This document shows, in pieces, positions 42,144 through 51,028 of a stretch of DNA of 64,000 nt (position 1 is the first letter of the stretch; each line of letters opens with the position of its first letter). The notes below the pieces were generated by a model, which saw only the letters and a list, made by a program, of their open reading frames with translations, had not been told where the DNA came from and did not search any database. This stretch comes from Gammaproteobacteria bacterium (lineage in GTDB: Bacteria > Pseudomonadota > Gammaproteobacteria > 21-64-14): the NCBI GenBank assembly GCA_027013145.1, contig JALUXX010000005.1:1-64000 (forward strand). Reading direction: 5' to 3'. The translations under genes were made by a program, and so were the position numbers.

Positions 42144-44285
42144 ATGCCGGCCCCCATCGAAGCCCGTGCGCCGCAGCGCGGCGGCGGCACCCGGGGCGGA
42201 GCGCGCGCGTTTCGCCGTGCCCTGGCCGCGCTGCTCGTTCCCGCCGTGCTCGGCGGCTGCGCCGGGCTGCAGCGGGCCCCGTCCTTCCTGCCCGGCTTCA
42301 ATCCCGCGCGCCAGGCGATGGCGCTGGAGCGATCGGGTCACTACCGGGAGGCGGCCGCCGCCTACGAGGCGCTCGCACACCGGGCGCGCGGCGCGCAACA
42401 GGCCGGTTTCCTGCTCGACGCCGCGCATGCCTGGGCCGCGGCGGGCGAACCGGCGCGCGCGCGCCGACTGCTCGGGGCGGTCTCGATCCCCGCCGGCGCC
42501 CGCGTCCTGGAGGCACAGCGGAGCATCGTGCTCGGCGAGATCGACCTCGCCGAACGCCACCCCCTGAAGGCGATCTCCGACAGCGCCGTCGAGCGGCCGC
42601 AGCAGTTGCCGGACGCACTGCAGCGAAGATGGTACCGGCTGCGCGCGACCGCCTACCTGCAGGCGGGCAATCCGCTCGAGAGCGTGCGCGCGCGGATCGC
42701 ACTGGAGCCGTTGCTGACCGCACCCGAGGCCGTGCGCGAAAACCAGGAGCGCATCTGGCGCACCCTCGGGCGCCTCGCCACCCCTGCCCTCGAACAACTG
42801 CGCGCCGCGACCGCCCCCGGCACGCTCGCCGGCTGGCTCGCACTGGCGGAGCTGGCGCGCAGCACCCAGGGCCGCCCGGAGGCGTTCCGCCGCGGGATCG
42901 CCGCCTGGGAACGCCGGTATCCGAACCATCCGGCGACCTCGGTCCTGGTCCCCCGACTGCTCCAGTTCGTCGCGGCCGCGCGCGCCTATCCGTCCCGGGT
43001 GGCCCTGCTGCTGCCGCTGCGCGGCCCCTACGAGCAGGCCTCGAGGGCGATCCTGGGAGGGTTCCTGGCGGCCTATTACGGGCACGGCGGCGACAACGCG
43101 CCCACCTCGATCCGCGTGTACGACACGGGGGACCAGCCGGCCGACGCCGTACAGGCCTACCGGCGCGCGGTGGGCGACGGCGCCGGCTTCGTCGTCGGAC
43201 CGCTGCGCAAGGAGGCCGTCGCGGCGCTCGCCCGATCTCTCGCCGCAAACAACGCCGCGACCGCGAACACCGCCGTGCCGGTGCTCGCGCTCAACTACCT
43301 GGAGGGCGATGCACAGCCGCCCCCGGACTTCGTCCAGTTTGGATTGTCTCCGGAGCAGGAGGCGCGCCAGGCCGCCGAGCGCGCCTGGCTCGACGGGCGC
43401 AGTCGCGCCCTGGTGCTCGTCCCCTCCGGTCACTGGGGGGCACGCGTGGCACGGGCCTTCGAACTGAACTGGCAGCGGCTCGGCGGGGTGACGCTCGCCG
43501 AGCAGGACTACGACCCCACGCAGACCGATTTCTCCGGGCCGATCCTGAAGCTGCTCAACCTCGATCGCAGTCGCGCGCGCTACCGTGCGCTGCGTGCCCT
43601 GTTGCACCGCAAGCTGCAGTTCGAGCCGCGACGACGCCGGGACGCCGATTTCATTTTCCTCGCGGCCTATCCGCGCGACGCCCGACTGCTGCGCCCGCAG
43701 CTTCGCTTTCATCACGCCGCGGGGCTGCCGGTCTACGCCATCTCCGACGTCTACGCCGGCTGGCCGGACCCGGCCAAGGACCGCGACCTCGACGGGATCC
43801 GCTTCTGCGACATGCCGTGGATCCTCGCTCCGGGGCCGGCTCAGCAGGAACTGCGGGCGCGGCTCGCCAAACTCTGGCCCGAGCGTTCGCGCACACTCGG
43901 GCGCCTGGAGGCGCTCGGGGTCGACGCCTACCGGCTGATCCCCCAGCTCCCGGCGCTGCGCAAGAATCCGTTCGCGCGCTACGAGGGCGCCACCGGCAGT
44001 CTGTCGCTGGTTGCCGGCGGGCGCATCTACCGCGGCCTGCTCTGGGCACAGTTCCGCGACGGCCTGCCGCGGCTGCTCGACCAGAGCCAGGTACCGGCGA
44101 CGCAACCCGCCGCGGCCTCGGGATCCACACCCGGATCCACACCCGGATCCACACCCGGATCCACACCGGGATCCGGCACCGGGGCCGGAGCGGGCGTCGC
44201 GCCCCCCGCCTCCGCGCCGATCCCCGCGACGCCGGCCGCGCCCGCCGCGCCGCCCGGACCCGCGGCGGCCCCCGCCGCTCCGTGA
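42144..44285 (+). CDS. lpoA: LpoA, lipoprotein activator of PBP1A
   Basis: 713 aa. The lipoprotein signal ends [10 protein letters not shown], giving Cys39 as the lipidated residue. The N-terminal TPR-like domain (about 50-280) and a periplasmic-binding-protein-like domain starting [28 protein letters not shown] are the LpoA architecture. It reaches through the periplasm to stimulate PBP1A. The last ~55 residues are a low-complexity Gly/Ser/Thr/Pro/Ala tail that includes four GSTP repeats encoded by a 12-bp tandem repeat. The track start upstream lacks a signal peptide and was replaced by ATG 42144. Confidence 0.93.
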   Translation: MPAPIEARAPQRGGGTRGGARAFRRALAALLVPAVLGGCAGLQRAPSFLPGFNPARQAMALERSGHYREAAAAYEALAHRARGAQQAGFLLDAAHAWAAAGEPARARRLLGAVSIPAGARVLEAQRSIVLGEIDLAERHPLKAISDSAVERPQQLPDALQRRWYRLRATAYLQAGNPLESVRARIALEPLLTAPEAVRENQERIWRTLGRLATPALEQLRAATAPGTLAGWLALAELARSTQGRPEAFRRGIAAWERRYPNHPATSVLVPRLLQFVAAARAYPSRVALLLPLRGPYEQASRAILGGFLAAYYGHGGDNAPTSIRVYDTGDQPADAVQAYRRAVGDGAGFVVGPLRKEAVAALARSLAANNAATANTAVPVLALNYLEGDAQPPPDFVQFGLSPEQEARQAAERAWLDGRSRALVLVPSGHWGARVARAFELNWQRLGGVTLAEQDYDPTQTDFSGPILKLLNLDRSRARYRALRALLHRKLQFEPRRRRDADFIFLAAYPRDARLLRPQLRFHHAAGLPVYAISDVYAGWPDPAKDRDLDGIRFCDMPWILAPGPAQQELRARLAKLWPERSRTLGRLEALGVDAYRLIPQLPALRKNPFARYEGATGSLSLVAGGRIYRGLLWAQFRDGLPRLLDQSQVPATQPAAASGSTPGSTPGSTPGSTPGSGTGAGAGVAPPASAPIPATPAAPAAPPGPAAAPAAP
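44121..44168 (+). repeat. 12-bp tandem repeat inside lpoA
   Basis: Four copies of GGATCCACACCC (the last ends in G), followed by a partial GGATCC. The unit is a multiple of three and encodes GSTP, so copy-number slippage would change only tail length. The tail lies outside the conserved LpoA domains. Confidence 0.9.
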
Positions 44286-44650
44286 ACGCGGCACCGCGCA
44301 CGCAGACGGGACGTCGCGCCGAATCGCTCGCCTGCGGCTTTCTGCAGGGGCACGGACTGCGGCTGCTGGCCCGCAACTATCGCTGCCGCTGCGGCGAGGT
44401 GGATCTCGTCATGTCCGACGGCGATACCACCGTGTTCGTGGAGGTCCGCTATCGGCGACACGCGGGCTTCGGATCCGGCGCCGAGAGCGTCGACGCGCGC
44501 AAGCGCCGGCGCCTGACGGCCGCGGCGTTACACTACCTCCAGCGCCATGGCGAAGCCGCGCAGGGCCCGAGCCGCTTCGACGTGGTTTCGATGTCGGGGC
44601 CGCCGCAGGCGCCGGGCATCGACTGGATCCGCAACGCCTTCGAGGCATGA
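44282..44650 (+). CDS. yraN: YraN, UPF0102 nuclease-fold protein
   Basis: 122 aa with GTG start overlapping the lpoA stop (GTGA). Motifs [34 protein letters not shown] and [10 protein letters not shown] correspond to the PD-(D/E)XK-like core of UPF0102. Molecular function is not established in the family. The rsmI/lpoA-yraN-diaA order is conserved in gammaproteobacteria. Confidence 0.92.
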   Translation: MNAAPRTQTGRRAESLACGFLQGHGLRLLARNYRCRCGEVDLVMSDGDTTVFVEVRYRRHAGFGSGAESVDARKRRRLTAAALHYLQRHGEAAQGPSRFDVVSMSGPPQAPGIDWIRNAFEA

Positions 44651-45249
44651 GACCGATGGACGCGCTCCAGCGTATCCGCGAGTCCTTCGAGGAGAGCATC
44701 GCAGTCAAGCGCCAGACGCTCGATGCGGCCGCGCCGGCGATCGCGCGCGGGGCGGGGCTCATCCTCGACTGCCTCCTGGGCGGCCACAAGGTCCTCGCCT
44801 GCGGCAACGGCGGCTCCGCCGCCGACGCCCAGCATTTCGCCTCGGAGATGATCAACCGCTTCGAACTCGAACGCCCCGGACTGCCGGCCGTCGCCCTGAC
44901 CACCGACGCCTCCACCCTCACCTCGGTGGCCAACGACGAGGACTTCGCGGAGGTGTTCGCGCGCCAGATCCAGGCCCTCGGTCAGCCCGACGACATCCTG
45001 CTGGCGATCACCACCAGCGGCCACTCCCGCAATCTCCTGCGGGCGGTTCAGGCGGCGCACGAGCGCGGCATGGGCGTCCTCGCATTGAGCGGGCGCGACG
45101 GCGGCGGCCTGGCCACGCTGCTCGAGGAGCGCGACGTGGAGATCCGCGTGGCGGGTACCTCGACGGCACGGATCCAGGAGACGCACATCCTCCTCCTCCA
45201 CTGCCTCTGCGACCTCGTCGACCGGCGACTCCTGGGTCGCGACGACTGA
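44647..45249 (+). CDS. diaA: DiaA/GmhA-type SIS-domain protein
   Basis: 200 aa SIS-domain protein. It has [22 protein letters not shown] and [18 protein letters not shown], and ends with [16 protein letters not shown]. In this position the family is usually DiaA, which promotes DnaA assembly at oriC. The close paralogue GmhA (phosphoheptose isomerase for LPS) cannot be excluded by sequence reading alone. The start overlaps the yraN stop (ATGA); an ATG at 44656 is an alternative. Confidence 0.88.
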   Translation: MRPMDALQRIRESFEESIAVKRQTLDAAAPAIARGAGLILDCLLGGHKVLACGNGGSAADAQHFASEMINRFELERPGLPAVALTTDASTLTSVANDEDFAEVFARQIQALGQPDDILLAITTSGHSRNLLRAVQAAHERGMGVLALSGRDGGGLATLLEERDVEIRVAGTSTARIQETHILLLHCLCDLVDRRLLGRDD

Positions 45250-45261
45250 GGCGCAAGGGCG

Positions 45262-46731
45262 ATGGACACGCTCCGGCGACCGGACGCGGCGTTCCTGCGG
45301 CGCCTCGAGGCGCTGGTGGGGGCCCCGTCGCTGCTCACCGCGGCGGCGGACCGCTGGGCCTACGGCTACGACAACAGCCGCCGCCATGCCGCGCCCGATG
45401 CGGTCGTGCTCGCCGCCGATGCCGGCCAGGTGCGCGACGTGGTTCGCCTGTGCAACGCGCATCGCGTGGCGCTGACGGCGCGCGGACGCGGGACCGGCAC
45501 CACGGGGGCAAGCGTGCCGCTGCGCGGCGGCATCGTCCTCTCGCTCGAGCGCATGGACCGCATCGTCCGGGTCGACCCCGACAATCGCGTCCTCGTGGCG
45601 CAGCCGGGGGCGACCAACCGGGCCGTGCAGGAGGCGGCCGCCGCGCATGGCTTCTTCTGGCCGCCCGATCCCACCAGCGCCGCGTTCTGCACGCTCGGCG
45701 GCAACCTCGCCTGCAACGCCGCCGGGCCGCGCGCGGTGAAGTACGGAACCCCGCGAGAGAACACGCTCGGGCTGCGTGCGGTCACCGGCGCCGGCGCGGA
45801 GTTGTCCGCGGGCGTATATACCACGAAGGGCGTCGTCGGCTATGACCTCACGCGCCTGCTGATCGGATCGGAGGGCACACTCGCGATCATCACCGAGGCG
45901 ACCTTGAAGCTCACCCCGTTGCCCGAGGCGCGCCGCACCCTGCGGGCGGTCTACGCCGACATGCACGCGGCGGCGCGGGCGGTCGCGCGAATCATGGCGC
46001 AGCCGGTGATCCCCTGTGCCCTGGAGTTCATGGACGGCCGTGCGATCCGGATGATCCGCGACTATGCCGGCATCGCGCTCCCCGAGGCGGCCGGGGCGCT
46101 GCTGATGGTCGAGGTCGACGGCACCGAAGCGGCCATGGAGCACGCCGTCGCCGCGGTACAACGCGCCGCCGCCGGACCCGGCCTGATCGAGTCGCGCGCG
46201 GCGCGCGACGCGGCGGAGGTCAGCGAGCTGTGGCGGGCGCGCAAGGCGCTGTCACCGGCCCTGCGCACCGTTGCGCCGAAGAAGATCAACGAGGACGTGG
46301 TGGTACCGGTCTCGCGCATCGCGGACCTGATCGGCGGCCTGGAGCGGCTGAGTGCGGAACACGGCGTCACCATCGTCAACTTCGGTCACGCCGGCAACGG
46401 CAACATCCACGTAAACCTCCTGGTCGACCCCGACGACCCGGCACAGATGGCCGCCGCGCGGCCCTGCCTCGAACGCGTGTTCGCGTTGGTGCTCGAACTG
46501 GGCGGGACGCTTTCGGGAGAACACGGCGTGGGGCTCGAGAAGCGCGACTATATCGCCCGCGAACTGGGGCCGGTCGCGCTCGACCTCATGCGCCGCATCC
46601 GCGCGCAGTTCGATCCCAACGGCATCCTCAATCCGGACAAGACCCTGCCCGCGGACGGCGCGGCGGAGCCGGCGGCGCACACCGATCCGCCGAACGCTCA
46701 GGGGGCGCCCGGCGCGAGCAGCGAGCGGTAG
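45262..46731 (+). CDS. FAD-linked 2-hydroxyacid oxidase (GlcD/D-lactate dehydrogenase-like)
   Basis: 489 aa. The FAD_binding_4 domain covers about 40-220 ([60 protein letters not shown]). The FAD-oxidase C-terminal domain contains [18 protein letters not shown] and [18 protein letters not shown]. Members oxidise D-lactate, glycolate or D-2-hydroxyglutarate. No GlcE/GlcF partner is nearby, so a single-subunit D-lactate or D-2-hydroxyacid dehydrogenase is likeliest. The last 34 bases overlap the convergent macro-domain gene. Confidence 0.85.
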   Translation: MDTLRRPDAAFLRRLEALVGAPSLLTAAADRWAYGYDNSRRHAAPDAVVLAADAGQVRDVVRLCNAHRVALTARGRGTGTTGASVPLRGGIVLSLERMDRIVRVDPDNRVLVAQPGATNRAVQEAAAAHGFFWPPDPTSAAFCTLGGNLACNAAGPRAVKYGTPRENTLGLRAVTGAGAELSAGVYTTKGVVGYDLTRLLIGSEGTLAIITEATLKLTPLPEARRTLRAVYADMHAAARAVARIMAQPVIPCALEFMDGRAIRMIRDYAGIALPEAAGALLMVEVDGTEAAMEHAVAAVQRAAAGPGLIESRAARDAAEVSELWRARKALSPALRTVAPKKINEDVVVPVSRIADLIGGLERLSAEHGVTIVNFGHAGNGNIHVNLLVDPDDPAQMAAARPCLERVFALVLELGGTLSGEHGVGLEKRDYIARELGPVALDLMRRIRAQFDPNGILNPDKTLPADGAAEPAAHTDPPNAQGAPGASSER

Positions 46732-47198
46732 AGACGGGCGTCGGCGGCGTCGAAGCAGCAGGCGACGATACGCTCGAAGCGGGCCTCGTGCGAGCGCATG
46801 ATTCCCACGGCGATGCGCGCCGCCACTTCTTTGGGAAGGCCGTACGCTCCGGTGCCGATCGCCGGAAAGGCGATGCTGCGCGCGCCGCATTCGAGGGCCA
46901 GTTCGAAGGACCGCCGGTAGCAGCGCGCGAGCAGGTCCGCCTCCCCGGCGTCGCCGCCGCGCCAGACCGGCCCCACCGCATGGATGACCCAGCGGGCCGG
47001 GAGTTCGAACCCCGGGGTGAGCTTCGCATCGCCGGTCGCGCAGCCCCCGAGCGCGCGGCAAGCCGCAAGCAGTTGCGGCCCGGCCGCGCGGTGGATGGCC
47101 CCGTCGACGCCCCCGCCGCCGCGCAGGCCCGTGTTGGCGGCGTTGACGACGGCGTCCACCGCGAGCGTGGTGATGTCGCCCTCCACCACCTCGATCAT
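46698..47198 (-). CDS. Macro-domain O-acetyl-ADP-ribose deacetylase-like protein
   Basis: 166 aa, a single macro domain: [40 protein letters not shown] at the start and [21 protein letters not shown] in the middle. These are the ADP-ribose-binding loops of the YmdB type, which deacetylate O-acetyl-ADP-ribose or remove mono-ADP-ribose. The C-terminal end overlaps the FAD oxidase gene on the other strand. Confidence 0.92.
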   Translation of the reverse strand: MIEVVEGDITTLAVDAVVNAANTGLRGGGGVDGAIHRAAGPQLLAACRALGGCATGDAKLTPGFELPARWVIHAVGPVWRGGDAGEADLLARCYRRSFELALECGARSIAFPAIGTGAYGLPKEVAARIAVGIMRSHEARFERIVACCFDAADARLYRSLLAPGAP

Positions 47199-47222
47199 CT
47201 CCGTCTCCGCTGGCGCACGCGC

Positions 47223-47621
47223 CTATTTGACGACCTTGAGGCTCGGTCGGCGCCGCCCGCCGCCGTCCGGCCCCGCGCCGGGGTCAGGATCCGGGTCCGG
47301 CGGCGGCTCCTCGCCCTCCTCGAACAGCATCCCCTGCCCGGTCTCGCGCGCGTAGACCGCGAGCACCGCGGGGGTCGGGACCTCCACGGCCATGGGGGTA
47401 CCGCCGAAGCGCGCCTGGAAACTCACCTGCTCGTTGCCCAGTTCCAGCGCCTGCACCGCCTGCGGGCCGATGTTGAGCACGATCTTGCCCTTGTCGACGT
47501 AGCGCTCCGGGACCCGCGCGCCCGGCGCCCGGGCGTTGACCAGCAGATACGGGGTGAGCCCGTTATCCAGGGTCCACTCGTAGATCGCGCGAATGAGGTA
47601 AGGGCGGGTACTGGAACTCAT
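47223..47621 (-). CDS. sspB: SspB, ClpXP specificity-enhancing adaptor
   Basis: 132 aa. The substrate-binding domain reads RPYLIRAIYEWTLDNGLTPYLLV and SFQARFGGTPMAVEVPTPAVLAVYARE. An acidic/proline linker (EEGEEPPPDPDPDPG) leads to the ClpX-binding tail RPSLKVVK. SspB delivers ssrA-tagged proteins, and RseA fragments, to ClpXP; the DegS-like protease at 58 kb acts earlier in the RseA pathway. It is downstream of sspA. Confidence 0.95.
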   Translation of the reverse strand: MSSSTRPYLIRAIYEWTLDNGLTPYLLVNARAPGARVPERYVDKGKIVLNIGPQAVQALELGNEQVSFQARFGGTPMAVEVPTPAVLAVYARETGQGMLFEEGEEPPPDPDPDPGAGPDGGGRRRPSLKVVK

Positions 47622-47657
47622 CGGCGTGGCCCGGACCCCTGCCGGCGGGGTGCCCGC

Positions 47658-48284
47658 TCAGTGGGGCAGTTCGCGCTCGGCATCGGTGAGACTGGCCTGG
47701 AAGGAGTCGCGTTCGAAGATCCGCTCGGCGTATTGGGCTACGGCCTTGGCCTGGGCGGGGAGTTCGACCCCGTAGGCCGGCAGCCGCCACAGCAGGGGCG
47801 CGATGCAGCAGTCGACCAGGGAGAATTCGTCGCTGAGAAAGAACGGCCGCGCCCCGAAGACGTCGGCGCTCGCGGCGATGCTGTCACGCAGCATCTTGCG
47901 CGCCTTCGCGGCACGCTTGTCGTTGCGCGCCTCCAGGTCGTCGACGAGCCCGTACCAGTCGCGCTCGATGCGATAGAGCGCAAGACGCGAGCGCGCCCGC
48001 GAGACCGGGTCCACCGGCATCAGCGGCGGGTGCGGAAAGCGCTCGTCCAGATACTCCATGATCAGGCGCGAGTCGTAGAGGACCAGATCGCGGTCGACCA
48101 GCGTCGGAACGGTGTTGTACGGATTCAGGTCGATCAGGTCCTCGGGTTTGCTGACCGGGTCGATCTGGACGATGTCGACGGTGATCCCCTTCTCGGCCAG
48201 CACCATGCGGGTGCGGTGGCTGAACGGACACACCGGCGCCGAAAACAGCGTCATCACCGAACGGCGGTTGGCGAGCAGTGCCAT
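47658..48284 (-). CDS. sspA: SspA, stringent starvation protein A
   Basis: 208 aa glutathione-transferase fold (MTLFSAPVCPFSHRTRMVLAEKGI...; NPYNTVPTLVDRDLVLYDSRLIMEYLDERFPHPPLMP). It binds RNA polymerase and modulates stationary-phase transcription. The PHP motif (HPPLMP) used for RNAP binding is present. In most gammaproteobacteria it follows petABC; here a palindromic element and a Nif3 gene lie upstream instead. Confidence 0.95.
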   Translation of the reverse strand: MALLANRRSVMTLFSAPVCPFSHRTRMVLAEKGITVDIVQIDPVSKPEDLIDLNPYNTVPTLVDRDLVLYDSRLIMEYLDERFPHPPLMPVDPVSRARSRLALYRIERDWYGLVDDLEARNDKRAAKARKMLRDSIAASADVFGARPFFLSDEFSLVDCCIAPLLWRLPAYGVELPAQAKAVAQYAERIFERDSFQASLTDAERELPH

Positions 48285-48424
48285 AGGCGGGTTCCGGGGC
48301 ATTCCACGGGAAGCGGGCGACCGCGGGGGGAAGCATACCACAGACGGGCCGGGCACGGTCCGCGCCGGCGTCCGGCCCGCATCGTTCACCGCGATCGCGG
48401 AAGCAGGCGCCGCTCCGGGGAGAA

Positions 48425-48446
48425 AGTGGCAGCCACGGCTGCCACT
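48425..48446. repeat. Perfect 22-bp palindrome upstream of sspA
   Basis: AGTGGCAGCC-AC-GGCTGCCACT, 10-bp arms with a 2-base centre. On the minus strand it is followed by TTTCTCC, so it could end nif3 transcription, or it could be a protein-binding site for sspA control. It is 141 bases before the sspA start. Confidence 0.6.
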
Positions 48447-48489
48447 TGGCCGAAGAGCAAGCCCGCGAAGGAGAAAAGTGCGACACGCT

Positions 48490-48659
48490 CCTAGGAGCCT
48501 GTCGGACTTAGGCATGTTCTACTGCGGCGGTGGGAGATCGGCCCATTTTCCCGATCGTTTTCGTTAAATAGCGATTGCTATTCGCCTCAAACGATCGGAA
48601 AACTGTGCTCGATCTCCCGCCGCCTCGCTACGAACACCTAAGTCCGACAGGCTCCTAGG
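48490..48659. mobile_element. 170-bp palindromic MITE-like element
   Basis: The ends are a perfect 23-bp inverted repeat (CCTAGGAGCCTGTCGGACTT... / ...AAGTCCGACAGGCTCCTAGG). The inner halves remain complementary with small mismatches (GGCGGTGGGAGATCG vs CGATCTCCCGCCGCC; CCGATCGTTTT vs AAACGATCGG), closing on AATAGC-GATT-GCTATT. The whole can fold as one hairpin of about 80 bp. It has no ORF, as expected for a non-autonomous element, and is less GC-rich than its surroundings. Its right end supplies the stop codon of nif3. Confidence 0.8.
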
Positions 48660-49413
48660 CCGGGTTGTCGATGTCGATGAACTCGTGCTCGAGATCGAAA
48701 CGCCGCGCGAGGTGGGCGCCGAGCGCCTGCACCCCGTAGCGCTCGGTGGCGTGGTGGCCGGCGGCGAAGAAGTGCAGCCCGGTCTCGCGCGCCGCGTGCA
48801 CGGTCGGCTCGGAGACCTCGCCGGTCAGGTAGGCATCCACGCCGAGCGCGGCGGCCGCCTCGATGTAATTCTGGGCGGCACCGGTGCACCAGGCGAGCGT
48901 GCGGATCGGGTCGGCGCGCCCCGGGACATGCAGCGGCGCGCGGCCGAGGGCCGCGCCGATGCGGCGGGCGAACGCCTCCGGGGAGAGCGGCGGCTCCAGG
49001 TTCCCGTGCAGGCCGATCTCCACCCCGCCGGCGCGGGCGAAACGCCCGCCCACGCGCAGGCCAAGACGGCGGGCGAGCTGCACGTTGTTGCCCAATTCAC
49101 CATGGGCATCGAGCGGCAGGTGGTAGGCGATCAGACTCATGTCCGCACCGAGCAGGGCCGCGAGCCGCCCGCGCCTCATCCCCGTCACGCGTGCGTCCTC
49201 CCCGCGCCAGAACCACCCGTGATGGACCAGCAGGGCATCGGCGCCGGCGGCGATCCCGGCCTCCACCAGGGCACGGCTCGCGGTGACGCCGCTGACCAGC
49301 CGGCGGATCTCGGCGCGACCCTCCACCTGCAGGCCGTTCGGGCAATAATCGCTGCAGGCGCCGCTGTCGAGCAGCGCGTCGGTGTAGGCGATCAACTCCG
49401 ACAGTGCGACCAT
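48655..49413 (-). CDS. Nif3-like dinuclear metal-centre protein (YbgI family)
   Basis: 252 aa with start MVALSELIAYTDALLDSGACSDYCPNGLQVEG. The metal-binding HH pair is in ALLVHHGWFWRG; HFFAAGHHATERYGVQALG carries the second ligand group. The family forms hexamers; its function is not firmly known (GTP cyclohydrolase-like folding, cell wall links). The TAG stop lies within the terminal repeat of the adjacent palindromic element, so the natural 3' end may have been replaced. The track's 50-residue N-terminal extension is rejected. Confidence 0.9.
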   Translation of the reverse strand: MVALSELIAYTDALLDSGACSDYCPNGLQVEGRAEIRRLVSGVTASRALVEAGIAAGADALLVHHGWFWRGEDARVTGMRRGRLAALLGADMSLIAYHLPLDAHGELGNNVQLARRLGLRVGGRFARAGGVEIGLHGNLEPPLSPEAFARRIGAALGRAPLHVPGRADPIRTLAWCTGAAQNYIEAAAALGVDAYLTGEVSEPTVHAARETGLHFFAAGHHATERYGVQALGAHLARRFDLEHEFIDIDNPA

Positions 49414-49450
49414 CCACGGGTCTCCGGCGCGGGCGGGCGCCGACGGCGGA

Positions 49451-50677
49451 TCAGTTCCCGCCGCGCCCGCCCGCCGCCGGCGCGCGCGAGGGCGCCGCAC
49501 CGATGCCGCGCAGGTCGGCGAACGCGGCGCAGATGGCGTCGATCTGCTCCGGCTCATGCGCGGCACTGACGCTGCACCGGACCAGCGAGCGCCCCTTCGG
49601 GGTCGCCGGCGGGATCATGAGGTTCACGTACACCCCGCGCTCGATCAGCCCCGCCCAGATCGCGAGCGCCTGCTCGCGCGTATCCAGCAACACCGCCACC
49701 ACCGGGCTCGGATCGGCGCCGAGGCGAAAACCGAGCGCCTCGAGCCCGCGGTAGAGGCGCTCGGCATTCGCCCACAGGCGCCGGCGCAACGCGGGTCGTT
49801 GGCGCAGGATGGACAGGGCCGCGCGCGTCGAGGCGATCACCGAGGGCGACGGCGAGGCCGTGAAGACGTACGGACGGCTGGCGTAGCGGAGGACCTCGAG
49901 TTCCGGGCGATCGCTGACGCAGAAACCGCCGGTCGCCCCCAGGCTCTTGCTGAAGGTCCCGACGATGAAATCGACCTCCGACTCGACACCGGCCTCCTCG
50001 GCGACCCCGCGGCCGCGGTCGCCCGTGACGCCGAGCGAATGCGCCTCGTCGACCATCAGATAGCCGCCGCACTCGCGCCGCACCGCGGCGAACTCCGCGA
50101 GCGGCGCGCGATCGCCGAGCATGCTGTAGATCCCCTCGACGACGATCACCGCATCGGCGGCGCGCGCACCGAGGCGCAGCAGGCGCTTGCGCAGATCCTC
50201 CGGGTCGTTGTGCCGGAAGCGGATCATCTCGGCCCCGCTCAGGCGCGCCCCGTCATAGATGCTGGCATGGCAGTCCGCGTCCACCAGGAGCACGTCCCCG
50301 GGCGCGGTGAGCGAGGAGAGCATCCCGAGGTTGGCGAGGTAGCCGGTGGAGAAGACGATGGCCCCGCGGCGGCCGTAGAAATCCGCGAGTTCGCGCTCGA
50401 GGGCGAGGTGTCCGGCAAAGGTCCCGTTCGCCAGGCGCGATCCCGTGGTGCCGGTCCCCTCCGCGCACAGCGCCTCGCGCGCGGCGGCGATACAGTCGGG
50501 ATCGAAGCTCAGGCCGAGATAGTTGTTGGTCCCGGCGAGGATGACGCGCCGCCCGCCGATCTCGCCCTCGGTCGCCGAGTGGATCCTCTCGACCTCGACG
50601 CCGAAAGGCACGACGCCCTGACGGGCGAGTTCACGGCGCGCGGCCGCGAGGCGGGCGAACTTGTCGAACAGTGCCAC
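49451..50677 (-). CDS. spt: Serine palmitoyltransferase
   Basis: 408 aa PLP enzyme of the alpha-oxoamine synthase family. It condenses L-serine with a fatty acyl thioester, the first committed step of sphingolipids. The PLP lysine is K244 in GTFSKSLGATGGF; VDEAHSLG supplies Asp210 and His213, and ADCHAS supplies the stacking His137. EGIYSMLGDRAPL, RPYVFTASPSPSV and VYVNLMIPPATPKG closely follow the Sphingomonas SPT sequence as I remember it and differ from BioF and Kbl. It is 3 bases after a dedicated ACP gene, which argues that acyl-ACP is the substrate, as in Caulobacter. Confidence 0.9.
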   Translation of the reverse strand: MALFDKFARLAAARRELARQGVVPFGVEVERIHSATEGEIGGRRVILAGTNNYLGLSFDPDCIAAAREALCAEGTGTTGSRLANGTFAGHLALERELADFYGRRGAIVFSTGYLANLGMLSSLTAPGDVLLVDADCHASIYDGARLSGAEMIRFRHNDPEDLRKRLLRLGARAADAVIVVEGIYSMLGDRAPLAEFAAVRRECGGYLMVDEAHSLGVTGDRGRGVAEEAGVESEVDFIVGTFSKSLGATGGFCVSDRPELEVLRYASRPYVFTASPSPSVIASTRAALSILRQRPALRRRLWANAERLYRGLEALGFRLGADPSPVVAVLLDTREQALAIWAGLIERGVYVNLMIPPATPKGRSLVRCSVSAAHEPEQIDAICAAFADLRGIGAAPSRAPAAGGRGGN

Positions 50678-50680
50678 GGA

Positions 50681-50926
50681 TCAGTCGCCGGTCAGGCGCT
50701 GGATCTGCCGCGCCAGGTCGCGCACGGTGACGACGTCGGCGAGGATGTTGACCGGAATGGAGATATTGAAGCGGTCCTCCACCTCGAGCAGCATCTCCAT
50801 GACCTGAACCGAATCCAGCCCGAGGTCCCCCACCAGTTCCGTATCCTCCGTCAGGGAAGCCCGGTCCTGCCCGGAATCCTGCAGTCCCTGATAGATCTCC
50901 GCCAGAATCTCCTCGTAGTCTCTCAT
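50681..50926 (-). CDS. Acyl carrier protein dedicated to sphingolipid synthesis
   Basis: 81 aa. The phosphopantetheine serine is S39 in GDLGLDSVQVMEM. Surrounding helices II and III (EMLLEVEDRFNISIPVNILADVVTVRDLARQIQRL) fit the ACP fold. The gene lies 3 bases before spt and downstream of an acyl-AMP ligase, so it is expected to carry the acyl chain for serine condensation. The ATG at 50926 was chosen; the track uses an ATG five codons upstream. A TATACT (forward 50953-50958) just upstream may be an internal -10 box. Confidence 0.88.
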   Translation of the reverse strand: MRDYEEILAEIYQGLQDSGQDRASLTEDTELVGDLGLDSVQVMEMLLEVEDRFNISIPVNILADVVTVRDLARQIQRLTGD

Positions 50927-51028
50927 CCGCCCGTCCCGCATTCCGATGGGTCAGTATATAGCGCGCGGCGCCGGCACCGGAACGGTCCCGGGCGCGCCGG
51001 CCGGCCCGGACCGGGCGCCCCGCCCCGG

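Noticed and set aside
44121-44168. Possible CRISPR-like or protein-binding repeat array
   Set aside because: The 12-bp units have no spacers and are in frame within lpoA, so they are a coding minisatellite.
41919-44294. Upstream extension of the minus-strand rsmI ORF
   Set aside because: The extension is antisense to lpoA; rsmI has its canonical start MQVSIDPGALYVVATPIGN at 41918.
44647-45249. Assignment as GmhA for heptose synthesis
   Set aside because: Possible by sequence, but the lpoA-yraN-SIS order is the DiaA context; kept as an alternative in the feature.
49451-50677. BioF (8-amino-7-oxononanoate synthase) or glycine C-acetyltransferase
   Set aside because: No biotin or threonine catabolic genes nearby; an ACP, acyl-AMP ligase, SDR and bCerS-like gene are linked, and SPT-like segments (RPYVFTAS, PPATPKG) are present.
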